From positions 2,108,001 to 2,172,000 of the forward strand of contig NZ_JAUFQE010000002.1 in NCBI RefSeq assembly GCF_030409755.1: a stretch of DNA of 64,000 nt, in the 5' to 3' direction. Positions within the stretch are counted from its first letter, which is position 1. Every line of letters starts with the position of its first letter. Under the pieces are notes generated by a model that saw nothing but the letters and a program-made list of their open reading frames with translations, made no database searches and had not been told where the DNA came from. Below, one piece after another: positions 54,654 through 64,000 of this stretch. The position numbers and the translations under genes were made by a program. The stretch comes from Vibrio lentus. Its GTDB lineage: Bacteria; Pseudomonadota; Gammaproteobacteria; Enterobacterales; Vibrionaceae.

Positions 54654-55412
54654 ATGACAGCACTGCAACGTTTTTACCAATGGGTTATCGACTCTCCACC
54701 GTTACTGGAAATCAAACCACCCGTTTCTGATCTCAGAGCCTTCTCAAGCCCTCATACCATAGATTTATCACATACATACAATGGTAATCCTAGGTTAGGT
54801 TTCCTCTACCAGCACCTGTGTGAGCAAGTCATCGGTGCTTCGGATAATTATGCAATCAAGTACGATGAGATTCAGATTAATGTTGAAGGTAGAACACTAG
54901 GTGCTATCGACTTTATTCTCGAAGAAGAGAGCAGCCAAAAGCTGCAACATTGGGAAGTGGCGATTAAGTTTTACCTACTCCATGAACAGACATGGTTTGG
55001 TCCTAACTCTCACGACCAATTAGATAAGAAGCTCGATCGTATGTTGAGCCACCAGCTGGGTATGTCGTCTTCAACGGCCTTTGTTGAGCAATATCCAGAG
55101 ATTGATGTCGACTCAAAACATCTCCTCATGCAGGGGCGTCTATATACCAACCCCTTCTTAGATCAAAAAGTACCTACTGAATGTTTGGGCTACGACATTA
55201 ATTCAAGCCAAGTAAACGGTTTTTGGTGCTATCAAAACCAAGCTCATTTAATTACGGAAGTGCTCTACCCTCTCACCAAAGAGCAATGGGCAGCGGGCAC
55301 TGATGATTTCACCTGCGAGCCTATCACCGAGTTTGGTGATCGCTTCGTTCATGGGCAAACCAAATCAGGGCAGTTTTGGTTTGTGATGCCACAAAGTTGG
55401 CCACACGGATAA
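54654..55412 (+). CDS. DUF1853-family protein
   Basis: A 252-residue soluble protein with no signal peptide. The middle has HWEVAIKFYLL, WFGPNSHDQLDKKLDRML and HQLGMSS, the pattern I associate with DUF1853, and the E-x-K arrangement with an upstream IDFIL recalls a PD-(D/E)XK nuclease-like core; no activity is known. It is divergent from ybgI. Confidence 0.72.
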   Translation: MTALQRFYQWVIDSPPLLEIKPPVSDLRAFSSPHTIDLSHTYNGNPRLGFLYQHLCEQVIGASDNYAIKYDEIQINVEGRTLGAIDFILEEESSQKLQHWEVAIKFYLLHEQTWFGPNSHDQLDKKLDRMLSHQLGMSSSTAFVEQYPEIDVDSKHLLMQGRLYTNPFLDQKVPTECLGYDINSSQVNGFWCYQNQAHLITEVLYPLTKEQWAAGTDDFTCEPITEFGDRFVHGQTKSGQFWFVMPQSWPHG

Positions 55413-55468
55413 TCTATTCAGTTATTCAACCACTTAGTCCTAGCCGCTTTATCCACAAACTGATAAAA

Positions 55469-55499
55469 AAAGGGCTGATGCTTTCACATCAACCCTTTC
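55469..55499. terminator. Terminator between the DUF1853 gene and pgm
   Basis: A 12-bp stem with one mismatch, AAAGGGCTGATG/CATCAACCCTTT, with an A-run before it. It can serve both converging genes. Confidence 0.65.
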
Positions 55500-55535
55500 A
55501 CTATTTACCTTGTGACTCTACTAATCTGTATTCGA

Positions 55536-57182
55536 TTATAGGCCAGCGGCTGCAAATACTTGATTAACAATCTCTTGAGCTTCTGCTTCGATTGCTTTTA
55601 GGTGCTCTTCACCTTTAAAGCTTTCACAGTAGATCTTGTAGATGTCTTCAGTACCTGATGGACGAGCGGCAAACCAACCGTTCTCAGTTGTCACTTTTAG
55701 GCCGCCAATCGCAGCGCCATTACCTGGAGCATGCGTTAGGCGTGCAGTAATTGCATCACCTGCAAGCGTCTCAGCTGAGACCATCTCTGGAGATAGCTTC
55801 TTAAGCACGTCTTTTTGTGCACCGTTAGCTACTGCTTGAATACGGTTGTACTTAGATTCACCATGTTTAGCGGCAAGTTCTTCGTAGTATTCTTGTGGGT
55901 TCTTACCCGTTACTGCTGTGATTTCAGCCGCAAGTAAGCAAAGAATCAGGCCATCTTTATCTGTTGACCAAGGCGTACCGTCTTTACGTAAGAAAGATGC
56001 ACCCGCACTCTCTTCACCACCGAAACCAAACTGACCGTTATAAAGGCCATCAACGAACCATTTGAAACCAACTGGCACTTCGCAAAGCTCGCGACCTAAG
56101 TCAGCAACAACGCGGTCAATCAATGCACTTGATACCAGTGTTTTACCAACAGCAACGTCTTTACCCCAACCTTCACGGTTGCGGTATAGGTAATCAATAC
56201 ACACTGCTAGGAAGTGGTTTGGATTCATTAAGCCTTTTGGCGTAACAATACCGTGGCGATCGTAGTCAGGGTCGTTACCAAACGCTAGTTGATAGTCGTC
56301 TTTAAGAGCCAGTAAACCTGCCATCGCGTATGGAGAAGAGCAGTCCATACGAACCACACCGTCTTTGTCTAGAGACATAAACTGGAACGAAGGATCAACC
56401 GCTTCACTAACAAGAGTAAGGTCTAGGTTGTACGCTTTACCAATTTGACGCCAGTAATCAATACCGCTGCCCCCCAGTGGATCAACACCAATTTTGATGT
56501 TTGCTTTCTGGATCGCTTCCATATCAACCACATTAACCAAGTCAGCAACGTATGGTGCAACCAGATCCACTTCTTTCACTAACTCTGACGATTTAGCCTG
56601 TGCGATAGGAGTGCGCTTAACGCCTTGCATTTGCTCAGCAATGATCACGTTCGCACGGTCTTCAATTGCTTGAGTCAATTCAGCTTCAGCTGGACCACCG
56701 TGAGTCGGGTTGTATTTAATACCGCCATCTTGTGGTGGGTTATGCGAAGGCGTGATAACGATGCCGTCCGCTTTTTTATCATTCGCTAGGTTGTGCGTAA
56801 GAATCGCATGCGAGATGCCTGGTGTTGGAGTAAAGCCATTTTTTTCTTGAATAATAACTTCAACGCCGTTGGCTACAAGCGCTTCGATAACAGTAGAAAA
56901 CGCAGGCTCAGAGAGAGCGTGAGTATCTTTACCTAAGAAAAGTGGACCTGTTGTACCTTGCTCAGCACGAACCTCAGCAACAGCTTGTGCGATCGCGAGA
57001 ATGTGGTTTTCGTTAAATGTTGATTTGTCTGCTGTACCGCGATGACCTGAAGTACCGAACAGTACTTTGTGATCTGGGTTAGTCGCATCCGGCTGCTGTA
57101 AGAAATAGTTAGCCACTAAAGCCGGAATATTATGAAGATCTTCCTGCTGAGCTTTCTGCCCGGCACGAGGGTGCATAGCCAT
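55536..57182 (-). CDS. pgm: Phosphoglucomutase
   Basis: Interconverts glucose 1-phosphate and glucose 6-phosphate, linking glycogen and UDP-glucose synthesis to glycolysis. The 548-residue alpha-D-phosphohexomutase has the phosphate-binding start FGTSGHRGT (about 43), the phosphoserine loop [12 protein letters not shown] (about 142), the metal loop [10 protein letters not shown] (about 299) and the sugar-binding [12 protein letters not shown] (about 377). It follows seqA, as in E. coli, but a strong terminator lies between them. Confidence 0.96.
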   Translation of the reverse strand: MAMHPRAGQKAQQEDLHNIPALVANYFLQQPDATNPDHKVLFGTSGHRGTADKSTFNENHILAIAQAVAEVRAEQGTTGPLFLGKDTHALSEPAFSTVIEALVANGVEVIIQEKNGFTPTPGISHAILTHNLANDKKADGIVITPSHNPPQDGGIKYNPTHGGPAEAELTQAIEDRANVIIAEQMQGVKRTPIAQAKSSELVKEVDLVAPYVADLVNVVDMEAIQKANIKIGVDPLGGSGIDYWRQIGKAYNLDLTLVSEAVDPSFQFMSLDKDGVVRMDCSSPYAMAGLLALKDDYQLAFGNDPDYDRHGIVTPKGLMNPNHFLAVCIDYLYRNREGWGKDVAVGKTLVSSALIDRVVADLGRELCEVPVGFKWFVDGLYNGQFGFGGEESAGASFLRKDGTPWSTDKDGLILCLLAAEITAVTGKNPQEYYEELAAKHGESKYNRIQAVANGAQKDVLKKLSPEMVSAETLAGDAITARLTHAPGNGAAIGGLKVTTENGWFAARPSGTEDIYKIYCESFKGEEHLKAIEAEAQEIVNQVFAAAGL

Positions 57183-57215
57183 TTTTCGACATCCTTATAT
57201 ATAAAATTTAAAAAC

Positions 57216-57262
57216 AAAAAAAACCTCATAATATCTTCTTATCCATGGATATTATGAGGTTT
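57216..57262 (-). terminator. Strong hairpin between seqA and pgm
   Basis: A perfect 15-bp stem AAACCTCATAATATC/GATATTATGAGGTTT is followed on the minus strand by TTTTTG. It should end or strongly reduce read-through from seqA into pgm. Confidence 0.85.
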
Positions 57263-57275
57263 AAATCAGATTTCG

Positions 57276-57815
57276 TTAAATTGAACCTGTTACTTTTTCT
57301 ATCAATTCTGCTTGGAAATTCATGCGGCTCATAAGCTGCTCAACCATCTGTCTTTTACGGCTTGTATTATTATTAGTAATAACCCAAAAAGGACTTTGTG
57401 GAATGGCTTTAGGCTTAGTGGTGTTGCCGTTTGCTAATAATGTTGCTTCATTATCGGCAAAGTAAACACGCTTGCGGCCTTTTACTTGAGTTGCTTCAGA
57501 AAAGCTTTCAGCGTCAATTTTATGCAGTGTCGATAACACTAGCATGAAACGATCAATGGCTTTCTTTAATGATGCAAACTCATCTGATATTAGTAGTGAG
57601 CGCATTTCTTTAACGCCATCGAACTTCTCTGGAGTAAAGCCTACCTCTTTGCTAACAACGATACCTTTTGGCTCAACGCTCTCTTTGAACGGAACCATGC
57701 CTGGGCGATCTACTTGTAACAAGCGGCGCAGAATATCTGAAGCGCTTTCGCCAATACGTTCTGTCTGACCCGCGATATAACGGTATAGGTCTTCATCAAC
57801 CTCAATTGTTTTCAT
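57276..57815 (-). CDS. seqA: Negative regulator of replication initiation SeqA
   Basis: SeqA binds hemimethylated GATC sites, sequesters oriC after initiation and organises new DNA. In 179 residues, 1-33 is the multimerisation domain (MKTIEVDEDLYRYIAGQ; SASDILRRLL) and the C-terminal two thirds bind GATC (FWVITNNNTSRKRQMVEQLM near 145-165). The short distance to the divergent hydrolase gene is as in other gamma-proteobacteria. Confidence 0.95.
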   Translation of the reverse strand: MKTIEVDEDLYRYIAGQTERIGESASDILRRLLQVDRPGMVPFKESVEPKGIVVSKEVGFTPEKFDGVKEMRSLLISDEFASLKKAIDRFMLVLSTLHKIDAESFSEATQVKGRKRVYFADNEATLLANGNTTKPKAIPQSPFWVITNNNTSRKRQMVEQLMSRMNFQAELIEKVTGSI

Positions 57816-57893
57816 TCGCTTTTCACAATCTCAATGTTTAAACTCAGGGGGATTATAGCGAGATCCGCGCGGATACTCTACGTCAAACCCACC

Positions 57894-58670
57894 ATGAATA
57901 AGATAAAAATGTCAGTACAGCTCAACTATAAATTAGAAGGTGCGGGTCACACCATTGTTTTGATCCATGGATTATTTGGTAATCTGGACAACCTTGGCTT
58001 GCTGGCTAGGGATCTAAAGACCGATCATCAAGTGCTCAGCATTGATCTGCGTAACCACGGTCAGTCCTTCCATAGCGATACTCACAACTATCAAGCAATG
58101 GCACAAGACGTTGCTCAGCTGTTGAATGATCTTGAACTAAAAGATGTCAATGTAATTGGTCACTCTATGGGTGGAAAAGTCGCAATGGCGCTTACCCAGC
58201 ATCTTGAATTAAATAAGCTGGTTGTGTTGGATATGGCACCGGTCGCTTACACTCAAAGTCGTCACGACAACGTATTCGCAGGTCTACAAGCGGTAATAGA
58301 AGAACGACCAACGTCACGCTCAGACGCACTAAAGGTTCTCGCAAAACACATCGAGATAGATGGGGTTCGCCAGTTCCTAACCAAATCTTTGTTCAAATCA
58401 GAACAAGGCATCATGGAATGGCGCTTCAACGTTGCGTCACTGCTCGCCAATTATTCGCAGATCATTGGTTGGGAACCGATTGATAAAACCTCGGTCAAAA
58501 CCTTGCTTATAAAAGGTGGGGATTCTGATTACCTCACGGCTGAACACCAAACCGCCGTTCAACAGCAGTTTTCCAACGCAAAGGCACATGTTATCGCCAA
58601 TACTGGACACTGGTTACATGCTGAAAAACCAGCTGAAGTGCTCCGTGCAATCAGAAAATTCATCGCTTAA
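57894..58670 (+). CDS. ybfF: YbfF-type alpha/beta hydrolase (esterase)
   Basis: A 258-residue esterase-like protein. The oxyanion region is LIHGLFGNLDNLG, the nucleophile elbow VIGHSMGGKVAM (Ser about 96), and the catalytic His lies in NTGHWLHAEKP near the C-terminus. E. coli YbfF hydrolyses acyl-CoA and short esters in vitro; the natural substrate is unknown. Two starts are possible, 57894 and 57909; the open frame further upstream overlaps the seqA promoter region. Divergent from seqA, as in E. coli. Confidence 0.9.
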   Translation: MNKIKMSVQLNYKLEGAGHTIVLIHGLFGNLDNLGLLARDLKTDHQVLSIDLRNHGQSFHSDTHNYQAMAQDVAQLLNDLELKDVNVIGHSMGGKVAMALTQHLELNKLVVLDMAPVAYTQSRHDNVFAGLQAVIEERPTSRSDALKVLAKHIEIDGVRQFLTKSLFKSEQGIMEWRFNVASLLANYSQIIGWEPIDKTSVKTLLIKGGDSDYLTAEHQTAVQQQFSNAKAHVIANTGHWLHAEKPAEVLRAIRKFIA

Positions 58671-58778
58671 ATATGTTGATTCGTCGATATAAATGAGAGC
58701 TGTGTAATCACAGCAGATTAACTTTATCTCACAAGAGTGATATAGTGCGCCCAAGCAAATTTGGTATATAAGGTTCCC

Positions 58779-58997
58779 ATGCTTTACGACTACATGAACA
58801 TCATTGAATCTGTTGGTTTAGATCTTCTGTTTGCCGCGATTTTCTTTCTAATCGGAATGGCAATTAAAGACGTTCTAAAGGAAGGAAATGTTCCTGCATT
58901 TGGTCGTCGCATCGTATGGTTAGTACTTTTCCTTGGCTGCGCAGGTTTTATCGCAAAAGGGATAATCCAATTAAGCTGGGAAGGAACTGGAATCTAA
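58779..58997 (+). CDS. DUF2788-type small membrane protein
   Basis: A 72-residue protein with two hydrophobic segments (LLFAAIFFLIGMAIKDVL and IVWLVLFLGCAGFIAKGII) and a charged loop KEGNVPAFGRR between them, presumed inner membrane. Function unknown. The ATG at 58779 follows AAGG by 5 bases. It lies between ybfF and fldA, its usual place in vibrios from memory. Confidence 0.8.
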   Translation: MLYDYMNIIESVGLDLLFAAIFFLIGMAIKDVLKEGNVPAFGRRIVWLVLFLGCAGFIAKGIIQLSWEGTGI

Positions 58998-59054
58998 CGA
59001 TTTCCTCCGAACTTTATTACACCGACAACAGACAAAATGAAAGGTAATGATTCT

Positions 59055-59588
59055 ATGGCAAGTGTAGGTCTCTTCTTTGGTAGCGATACAGGTAACACTG
59101 AAGCTGTTGCTAAGATGATTCAAAAGCAATTGGGCAAACAGCTCGTTCAAGTTCAAGACATTGCAAAAAGCAGCAAAGAAGATATCGATAACTTCGATCT
59201 ACTGCTGCTTGGTATCCCTACGTGGTACTACGGCGAAGCACAATGTGATTGGGATGACTTTTTCCCTGAGCTAGAAGCTATTGATTTCTCAACGAAGCTT
59301 GTTGCTATCTTTGGTTGTGGCGACCAAGAAGATTACGCAGAATACTTCTGTGATGCTATGGGTACTATCCGTGACATCGTTGAAGCGAAAGGCGGTACTA
59401 TCCTAGGTTACACATCAACTGAAAGCTACGAATTCGAAGCATCGAAAGGTTTAGTTGAAGGCGATGACAGCCAATTTGTTGGTCTGTGTATTGACGAAGA
59501 TCGTCAACCAGAACTAACTGACGAGCGCGTAACTAACTGGGTTAAACAAATCCACGAAGAGATGTGCCTAGCAGAGCTAGAAGACTAA
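59055..59588 (+). CDS. fldA: Flavodoxin
   Basis: Small FMN-binding electron carrier that serves ferredoxin-type reductases and radical-SAM or methionine synthase activation. The phosphate loop GSDTGNTEAVAKMI is at residues 9-22, and FMN-stacking aromatic residues are in PTWYYGEAQ and GCGDQEDYAEYF. The start at 59055 gives the family-typical N-terminus and 177 residues; an upstream ATG at 59037 is in frame but probably unused. It lies upstream of fur, as in E. coli, with one opposing gene between. Confidence 0.95.
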   Translation: MASVGLFFGSDTGNTEAVAKMIQKQLGKQLVQVQDIAKSSKEDIDNFDLLLLGIPTWYYGEAQCDWDDFFPELEAIDFSTKLVAIFGCGDQEDYAEYFCDAMGTIRDIVEAKGGTILGYTSTESYEFEASKGLVEGDDSQFVGLCIDEDRQPELTDERVTNWVKQIHEEMCLAELED

Positions 59589-59637
59589 TTCTCTCGTCGT
59601 TGTTAATTGTTACAATTAATAACAACAGTATAGATAC

Positions 59638-59666
59638 GAAAAAACCTCCATCTTGGAGGTTTTTTG
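59638..59666. terminator. Bidirectional terminator after fldA
   Basis: An 11-bp stem AAAAACCTCCA/TGGAGGTTTTT with a TCT loop and a terminal T-run, between converging genes. Confidence 0.9.
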
Positions 59667-59683
59667 CTATTTAGGCTTACAGG

Positions 59684-60193
59684 TTAACATTCCGCTTCGA
59701 GAGCTTCTTCGTCATCTTCTCTAAATTGAGGCTTCTTTCTCACATATAGGGTTCGTTGTATTTCTGATACCACATTCCCCTTGTTATCTTTTACGTAGAT
59801 AATAAACTCAGGAAAGCACTTCTCCCCTAACTGAGTTTGACGGTAGATATCATCAAGTTGCCCTTGGCTTATCTCGAAATCAGCATACAAGTCAGATTGC
59901 CCTGGCTTGATAAAGTTGATGCTTGCTTCTTTATCCCAAACATAATATCTCTCTCCTAAAATACCCATTAACATCAAAGAGTAAACAGGATCGGTTAGGG
60001 AAAATATACTGCCGCCATATTGAGTACGATTGGCATTTTTATTCCACCAACGTAGCTTAAGCACTGTCTTTACTACCCTAAAATCAGCACTGATATGGGC
60101 TATCTTAATACCAGCCCCCCAGAAAGGAGGCCAAATGTTGAGAGCGAATTTTACGATGTTTGGTTTATATATTCTTGCAAGTTGCTTATTCAT
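59684..60193 (-). CDS. DUF4442-family hotdog-like protein
   Basis: A 169-residue protein with NIWPPFWGAGIKI, MLRWWNKN-type and YGGSIFSLTDPVYSLMLMG segments characteristic of DUF4442, a hotdog thioesterase-like fold. No catalytic residue can be assigned. It lies between fldA and fur on the opposite strand. Confidence 0.8.
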   Translation of the reverse strand: MNKQLARIYKPNIVKFALNIWPPFWGAGIKIAHISADFRVVKTVLKLRWWNKNANRTQYGGSIFSLTDPVYSLMLMGILGERYYVWDKEASINFIKPGQSDLYADFEISQGQLDDIYRQTQLGEKCFPEFIIYVKDNKGNVVSEIQRTLYVRKKPQFREDDEEALEAEC

Positions 60194-60342
60194 AACAACA
60201 TTCCGTGTTCATATTAGAATTACCGCCACCTTGACTGGTCGTACCTCCACTATAAGTGAGATACTTCCAATTTACAAAACAGATTGTGATGTCAGTGAGT
60301 AACCCTTTGAAGTTCGTGGTTTATTGTTATGCCTGACTAAAC

Positions 60343-60348
60343 TATAAT
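60343..60348 (+). promoter_or_regulatory. -10 box of the fur promoter
   Basis: A perfect TATAAT lies 52 bp before the fur ATG. A -35 element is not convincing (TTATTG at 60321), and no full Fur palindrome was seen. Confidence 0.45.
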
Positions 60349-60400
60349 GGTATTAATATTGAATTCTGTTAATTGCTGCAGATCATCAACAGGAAAGTAT

Positions 60401-60850
60401 ATGTCAGACAATAATCAAGCGCTAAAAGATGCTGGTCTTAAAGTGACCCTCCCACGGCTCAAAATTTTAGAAGTATTACAACAACCAGACTGCCAACATA
60501 TTAGTGCTGAAGATTTATATAAAAAGCTGATCGACTTAGGTGAAGAGATCGGTCTTGCGACCGTTTATCGCGTACTGAACCAATTCGATGATGCTGGCAT
60601 TGTAACTCGCCACCACTTTGAAGGTGGTAAGTCTGTATTTGAACTTTCAACACAGCATCACCACGATCACCTAGTATGTTTAGACTGCGGTGAAGTTATC
60701 GAATTCTCTGATGATCTTATCGAAGAAAGACAAAAAGAAATCGCTCAACGCTACAACGTACAGTTAACTAACCATAGTTTATACCTGTATGGTAAAAGCA
60801 TCACTGGGGATTGCAAAGGCAACCCAGAAGCACACAAAGCGAAGAAATAA
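60401..60850 (+). CDS. fur: Ferric uptake regulator Fur
   Basis: Iron-responsive repressor, likely to control feoABC in this window. In 149 residues it has the winged helix (LKVTLPRLKILEVLQ; IGLATVYRVLNQFDDAGIV, about 53-71) and the metal-binding dimerisation domain with HHHDHLVCLDCGEVIEF, where Cys-x-x-Cys binds structural zinc. AGGAAA lies 5 bases before the ATG at 60401; the frame upstream of it is not coding. Confidence 0.97.
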   Translation: MSDNNQALKDAGLKVTLPRLKILEVLQQPDCQHISAEDLYKKLIDLGEEIGLATVYRVLNQFDDAGIVTRHHFEGGKSVFELSTQHHHDHLVCLDCGEVIEFSDDLIEERQKEIAQRYNVQLTNHSLYLYGKSITGDCKGNPEAHKAKK

Positions 60851-60855
60851 CTCAG

Positions 60856-60882
60856 AACGCTGGCTTAGGCCGGCGTTTTTTA
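60856..60882 (+). terminator. Terminator of fur
   Basis: A 9-bp stem AACGCTGGC/GCCGGCGTT (one G-U) is followed by TTTTAT. Confidence 0.88.
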
Positions 60883-60948
60883 TTTAGGCTCATGCCGTAT
60901 TAAGTTTCACATCAGCTTGACCCATAATTTGTTATTTTATCCAGATAC

Positions 60949-60976
60949 AAAAAAACCGGCTCTAGGCCGGTTTTTT
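60949..60976. terminator. Terminator downstream of glnS
   Basis: AAAAAACCGGC/GCCGGTTTTTT, symmetrical, so it can act on both strands. It lies about 90 bp beyond the glnS stop. Confidence 0.85.
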
Positions 60977-60984
60977 ATTAAGTA

Positions 60985-61060
60985 TATCTTGAGAAGCTAA
61001 GCTTTAGGGCTCTAAGCTTTGGAAAACTGAGCTATAGGGCTCTAAGCTGTAGAGAGCGAA
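60985..61060. repeat. Short imperfect direct repeats 3' of glnS
   Basis: AGCTTTAGGGCTCTAAGCT and AGCTATAGGGCTCTAAGCT recur about 36 bp apart, with further AAGCT/AGCTT palindromes. They lie in the glnS 3' untranslated region before the terminator. Confidence 0.6.
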
Positions 61061-61064
61061 GCCA

Positions 61065-62732
61065 TTAAGCTTCAGTTTTACCCCAAGTATCACGTAGGCC
61101 AACCGTACGGTTGAATACTAGCGCGTCTGCTTTCGAGTCTTTCGAATCTACGCAGAAGTAACCTGTACGTTCAAACTGATACGCTTGCTCTGCCACACCT
61201 TCTGCTAGGCTAGGCTCAACAAAACCGTTTAGCGTAACAAGTGACTCAGGGTTAAGCGTTGCAGCGAAGTCATCAGCAGCGGCTGGGTTTGCCACAGTGA
61301 ATAGACGATCGTACAAACGAATCTCAGCAGGCAATGCTTTATCAGCCGATACCCAGTGGATAACGCCTTTCACTTTACGGCCATCTGCAGGGTTCTTACC
61401 GAGTGTTTCATTGTCGTAAGAACAGAAGATAGTCGTAATGTTGCCTTCTGCATCTTTTTCGATACGCTCAGCTTTAATCACGTAAGCACCACGCAGGCGA
61501 ACTTCTTTACCTAGAACCAAACGCTTGTACTTCTTGTTTGCTTCTTCACGGAAGTCGTCACGTTCAATCCAAACTTCGCGTGTAAATGGCACTTCACGAG
61601 TACCCATTTCTGGCTTGTTCGGGTGGTTTGCCACTGTCAATGTTTCTACTGTATCAGCGTCGTAGTTTTCAATCACGACTTTGATCGGATCAAGAACAGC
61701 CATTGCACGAGGTGCATTTTCGTTGAGATCATCACGGATACAAGATTCAAGTGAACCGAACTCAATCATGTTCTCTTGCTTAGTCACACCAATACGCTTA
61801 CAGAATTCACGGATAGAGCTTGAAGTGAAACCGCGACGACGTAGACCAGAGATAGTTGGCATACGTGGATCGTCCCAACCTTCAACTAGGTTTTCAACCA
61901 CAAGTTGGTTCAGCTTACGCTTCGACATTACCGTGTATTCAAGATTCAGACGACTAAACTCGTATTGACGAGGTTGGCAATCAATCGTGATGTTATCTAG
62001 AACCCAGTCATACAAACGACGGTTGTCTTGGAACTCAAGAGTACAGATAGAGTGCGTAATACCCTCTAGCGCATCAGAGATACAGTGAGTGAAGTCGTAC
62101 ATTGGGTAAATGCACCACTTGTCAGCAGTCTGATGGTGGTGAGCAAAACGAACACGGTAAATAACTGGATCGCGCATAACCATGAATGAAGAGCTCATGT
62201 CGATCTTAGCACGTAGACATGCTTTGCCTTCCTCGAAGCCACCGTCACGCATTTTCTCAAATAACGCTAGGTTTTCTTCAGGGCTGCGATCACGATATGG
62301 ACTCGCTTTACCAGGCTCTTTCAATGTGCCACGGTACTCACGGATTTGATCAGGACTTAGCTCGTCAACATACGCTAAGCCTTTATTAATTAATTCCACA
62401 GCATAAGCGTAAAGCGTATCGAAGTAGTTTGATGAGTAACAAATATCACCAGACCATTCGAAGCCTAACCAGCTTACATCATTCTTAATTGACTCAACGT
62501 ATTCAACGTCTTCTTTTTCAGGGTTTGTATCATCGAAACGAAGATTACACTGTCCCTGGTAGTCCTGAGCAATACCAAAGTTCAAGCAAATAGATTTAGC
62601 GTGACCAATGTGCAGGTAGCCATTTGGCTCCGGCGGGAAACGAGTATGCACGCTACTGTGTGTACCATCCGCTAAATCTTTATCGATAATTTGGCGAATG
62701 AAATTCGATGGACGAGCCTCAGCTTCACTCAT
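61065..62732 (-). CDS. glnS: Glutaminyl-tRNA synthetase
   Basis: Class I synthetase that charges tRNA-Gln. HIGH is at residues 41-44 in [15 protein letters not shown], the KMSKS-type loop is VMSKRKL (about 268), and the C-terminal half is the two-barrel anticodon-binding domain. Length of 555 residues is normal. It lies beside nagE, as in E. coli. Confidence 0.97.
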   Translation of the reverse strand: MSEAEARPSNFIRQIIDKDLADGTHSSVHTRFPPEPNGYLHIGHAKSICLNFGIAQDYQGQCNLRFDDTNPEKEDVEYVESIKNDVSWLGFEWSGDICYSSNYFDTLYAYAVELINKGLAYVDELSPDQIREYRGTLKEPGKASPYRDRSPEENLALFEKMRDGGFEEGKACLRAKIDMSSSFMVMRDPVIYRVRFAHHHQTADKWCIYPMYDFTHCISDALEGITHSICTLEFQDNRRLYDWVLDNITIDCQPRQYEFSRLNLEYTVMSKRKLNQLVVENLVEGWDDPRMPTISGLRRRGFTSSSIREFCKRIGVTKQENMIEFGSLESCIRDDLNENAPRAMAVLDPIKVVIENYDADTVETLTVANHPNKPEMGTREVPFTREVWIERDDFREEANKKYKRLVLGKEVRLRGAYVIKAERIEKDAEGNITTIFCSYDNETLGKNPADGRKVKGVIHWVSADKALPAEIRLYDRLFTVANPAAADDFAATLNPESLVTLNGFVEPSLAEGVAEQAYQFERTGYFCVDSKDSKADALVFNRTVGLRDTWGKTEA

Positions 62733-62953
62733 CTATAGCACCTCTATGTATTTAGTATTGTCAGAGAAAGTTATCTTCCATCCCCAAGAAAAAGGCGGCT
62801 TTTGCTGCCTATCAAAGATAGAAAGATCATTGTTGCTAATCATCCACAATTCTTCGCCTTTGCACAATAAGAACCATCAGTTAATTGTGATTATTTCTTC
62901 TATTCGCTGAAGAATAGAACGAACCTTGTTCACTGCCCTTAAATGACAGACAC

Positions 62954-62980
62954 AAAAAAGCCTCCCGTTTGGGAGGCTTT
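62954..62980 (-). terminator. Terminator of nagE
   Basis: The stem AAAGCCTCCC/GGGAGGCTTT is followed by TTTTG on the minus strand, 55 bp past the stop. Confidence 0.88.
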
Positions 62981-63034
62981 CAATTCGAAACTTACTTAAG
63001 AGCAGTTGTTACGTCTTAATAAGTACTTCCTTTA

Positions 63035-64000
63035 CTATGGAAGTTTTACATCAGATAGGTCTTCACCAGCACCGATAGCTTTCATTTCGCCAGCTACGAT
63101 TTCAGCTAGTGGGCCTAGGATAACCTGAAGGTTGTTCTCACCCAGTTTAACCACACCTTTAGCGCCAAGTTTCTTAAGAACAACTTCATCAGCGATAGAG
63201 CGGTCTTTTAGCGTTAGACGTAGACGAGTGATACAAGCATCGATTGAAGTCAGGTTTTCGTGACCACCTAGAGCTTTAAGGTATTGACGAGCAACTTCAC
63301 CTTTTGGAGCGTCGCCAGCAGGAGCAGCTACAGCTTCGTCATCATCTTCACGACCTGGCGATTTCAAGTTGAAAGCGCGGATTGCGAAAGAGAAAGTGAA
63401 GAAGTATAGAGCACCGAATCCTAAGCCAATCAATAGTAGAGTGAATGGTTTAGTTGCTAGACCCCAGTTCAATACGAAGTCGATTAGACCAGCAGAGAAA
63501 CCGAAACCGTGCAGAGTACCAAACATGTTAGCAACAACTAGAGACAGACCTGTAAATACAGCGTGCATTGCGTATAGAGCAGGAGCTAGGAATACGAACA
63601 TGAATTCTAGCGGCTCTGTGATACCTGTTAGGAATGAACAGAATGCAACTGAGAACAGTGCGCCACCAACTTGGCTACGTTTTTCAGCAGGAGCAGCTAG
63701 GTACATTGCAAGAGCAGCACCAGGCAGACCGAACATCATTACTGGGAAGAAACCGTTCATGAATACGCCAGCGCCTTTATCGCCACCGAAGAAACGGTGT
63801 AGGTCGCCAGATTTAACAGTGTCAGTCACTTCTTTAACTACAGTAGTGATTTCTGGAGTTACAGAGTTAGCGAATGTGAATGTGTGCTCTTGGCCAACAA
63901 CTAGAGTTTTAGCAAGTGCAGGGTCAACACAAAGTTGAGTGATGTTAGCGAATGCGCCTTGACCAGCAACGACGATTTCTTGACATGTACCCATACCGAA
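63035..64000 (-). CDS. nagE: PTS N-acetylglucosamine transporter EIICB, C-terminal part
   Basis: The frame runs off the right edge of the window, so only the last 321 residues are present. They hold the second half of the EIIC membrane domain (FFPVMMFGLPGAALAMYL; FLTGITEPLEFMFVFLAP) and the EIIB domain with the phosphorylated Cys in SIDACITRLRLTLKD. The chain ends after EIIB, so there is no fused EIIA domain as in E. coli NagE. Assignment to GlcNAc rather than glucose rests on adjacency to glnS and on sequence resemblance. PTS uptake phosphorylates the sugar during entry. Confidence 0.88.
   Translation of the reverse strand, partial: FGMGTCQEIVVAGQGAFANITQLCVDPALAKTLVVGQEHTFTFANSVTPEITTVVKEVTDTVKSGDLHRFFGGDKGAGVFMNGFFPVMMFGLPGAALAMYLAAPAEKRSQVGGALFSVAFCSFLTGITEPLEFMFVFLAPALYAMHAVFTGLSLVVANMFGTLHGFGFSAGLIDFVLNWGLATKPFTLLLIGLGFGALYFFTFSFAIRAFNLKSPGREDDDEAVAAPAGDAPKGEVARQYLKALGGHENLTSIDACITRLRLTLKDRSIADEVVLKKLGAKGVVKLGENNLQVILGPLAEIVAGEMKAIGAGEDLSDVKLP

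Overview
The window looks like chromosome 1 of a Vibrio, most likely near the Splendidus clade. This rests on recalled protein similarity and gene order (folD beside tRNA-Arg, minCDE with ycgL and rnd, fadD, tsaB-yoaA, yecM-argS, feoABC, znuA/znuCB, sdhCDAB-sucABCD facing gltA, seqA-pgm, fldA-fur-glnS-nagE); no database search was run. From folD to the right edge it is core genome.

Bases 1 to about 10345 are different: A+T-rich accessory DNA that reads as the right end of an integrative element. From the left it holds the C-terminal 831 residues of a large helical protein, a six-copy 36-bp tandem array containing palindromes, a small HAD-like protein, and three co-directional recombination genes arranged like tnpA-tnpB-tnpC of Tn554 (a 481-aa tyrosine recombinase, a 1115-aa second tyrosine recombinase and a 213-aa helical protein). 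Next to tnpA is a complete tRNA-Arg(UCU) gene whose anticodon loop is split after U36 by a 241-nt group I intron of the Azoarcus-like IC3 type. About 135 bp upstream of it is a second tRNA-Arg(UCU) that is correct through the anticodon arm but loses its T arm and acceptor 3' strand. It sits beside folD, the argU-folD neighbourhood known from enterobacteria.

The simplest model is that the element integrated in the chromosomal argU, destroyed it, and supplies a replacement argU. The replacement has a self-splicing intron exactly in the anticodon loop, which is the likely crossover site (7-bp arms flanking a 7-nt loop). The intron would let the mature tRNA be normal while the replacement gene no longer presents the attachment site. 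This model is inference; the intron and the broken tRNA are seen directly.

The core region contains: folD with a PurR-type palindrome; a CPA-type antiporter and nupC; a LysR regulator and an MltB-type transglycosylase; ycgL and minCDE; rnd, fadD, a hydrolase and an Slp lipoprotein; tsaB-yoaA; purU; yecM/argS; a HIT protein; feoABC with a Fur-like box; a 1127-aa membrane sensor fused directly to an AraC DNA-binding domain; znuA and znuCB sharing a Zur-like palindrome; a 10-kb TCA-cycle block (sucDCBA, sdhBADC) divergent from gltA with an ArcA-like box; ybgI, a DUF1853 protein, pgm-seqA, ybfF, a DUF2788 protein, fldA, a DUF4442 protein, fur, glnS and the 3' part of nagE. Genes are separated by many clear Rho-independent terminators. 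Intergenic regions also hold a (TATCTC)n tract, a 7-bp VNTR, REP-like repeats and a three-hairpin candidate RNA.
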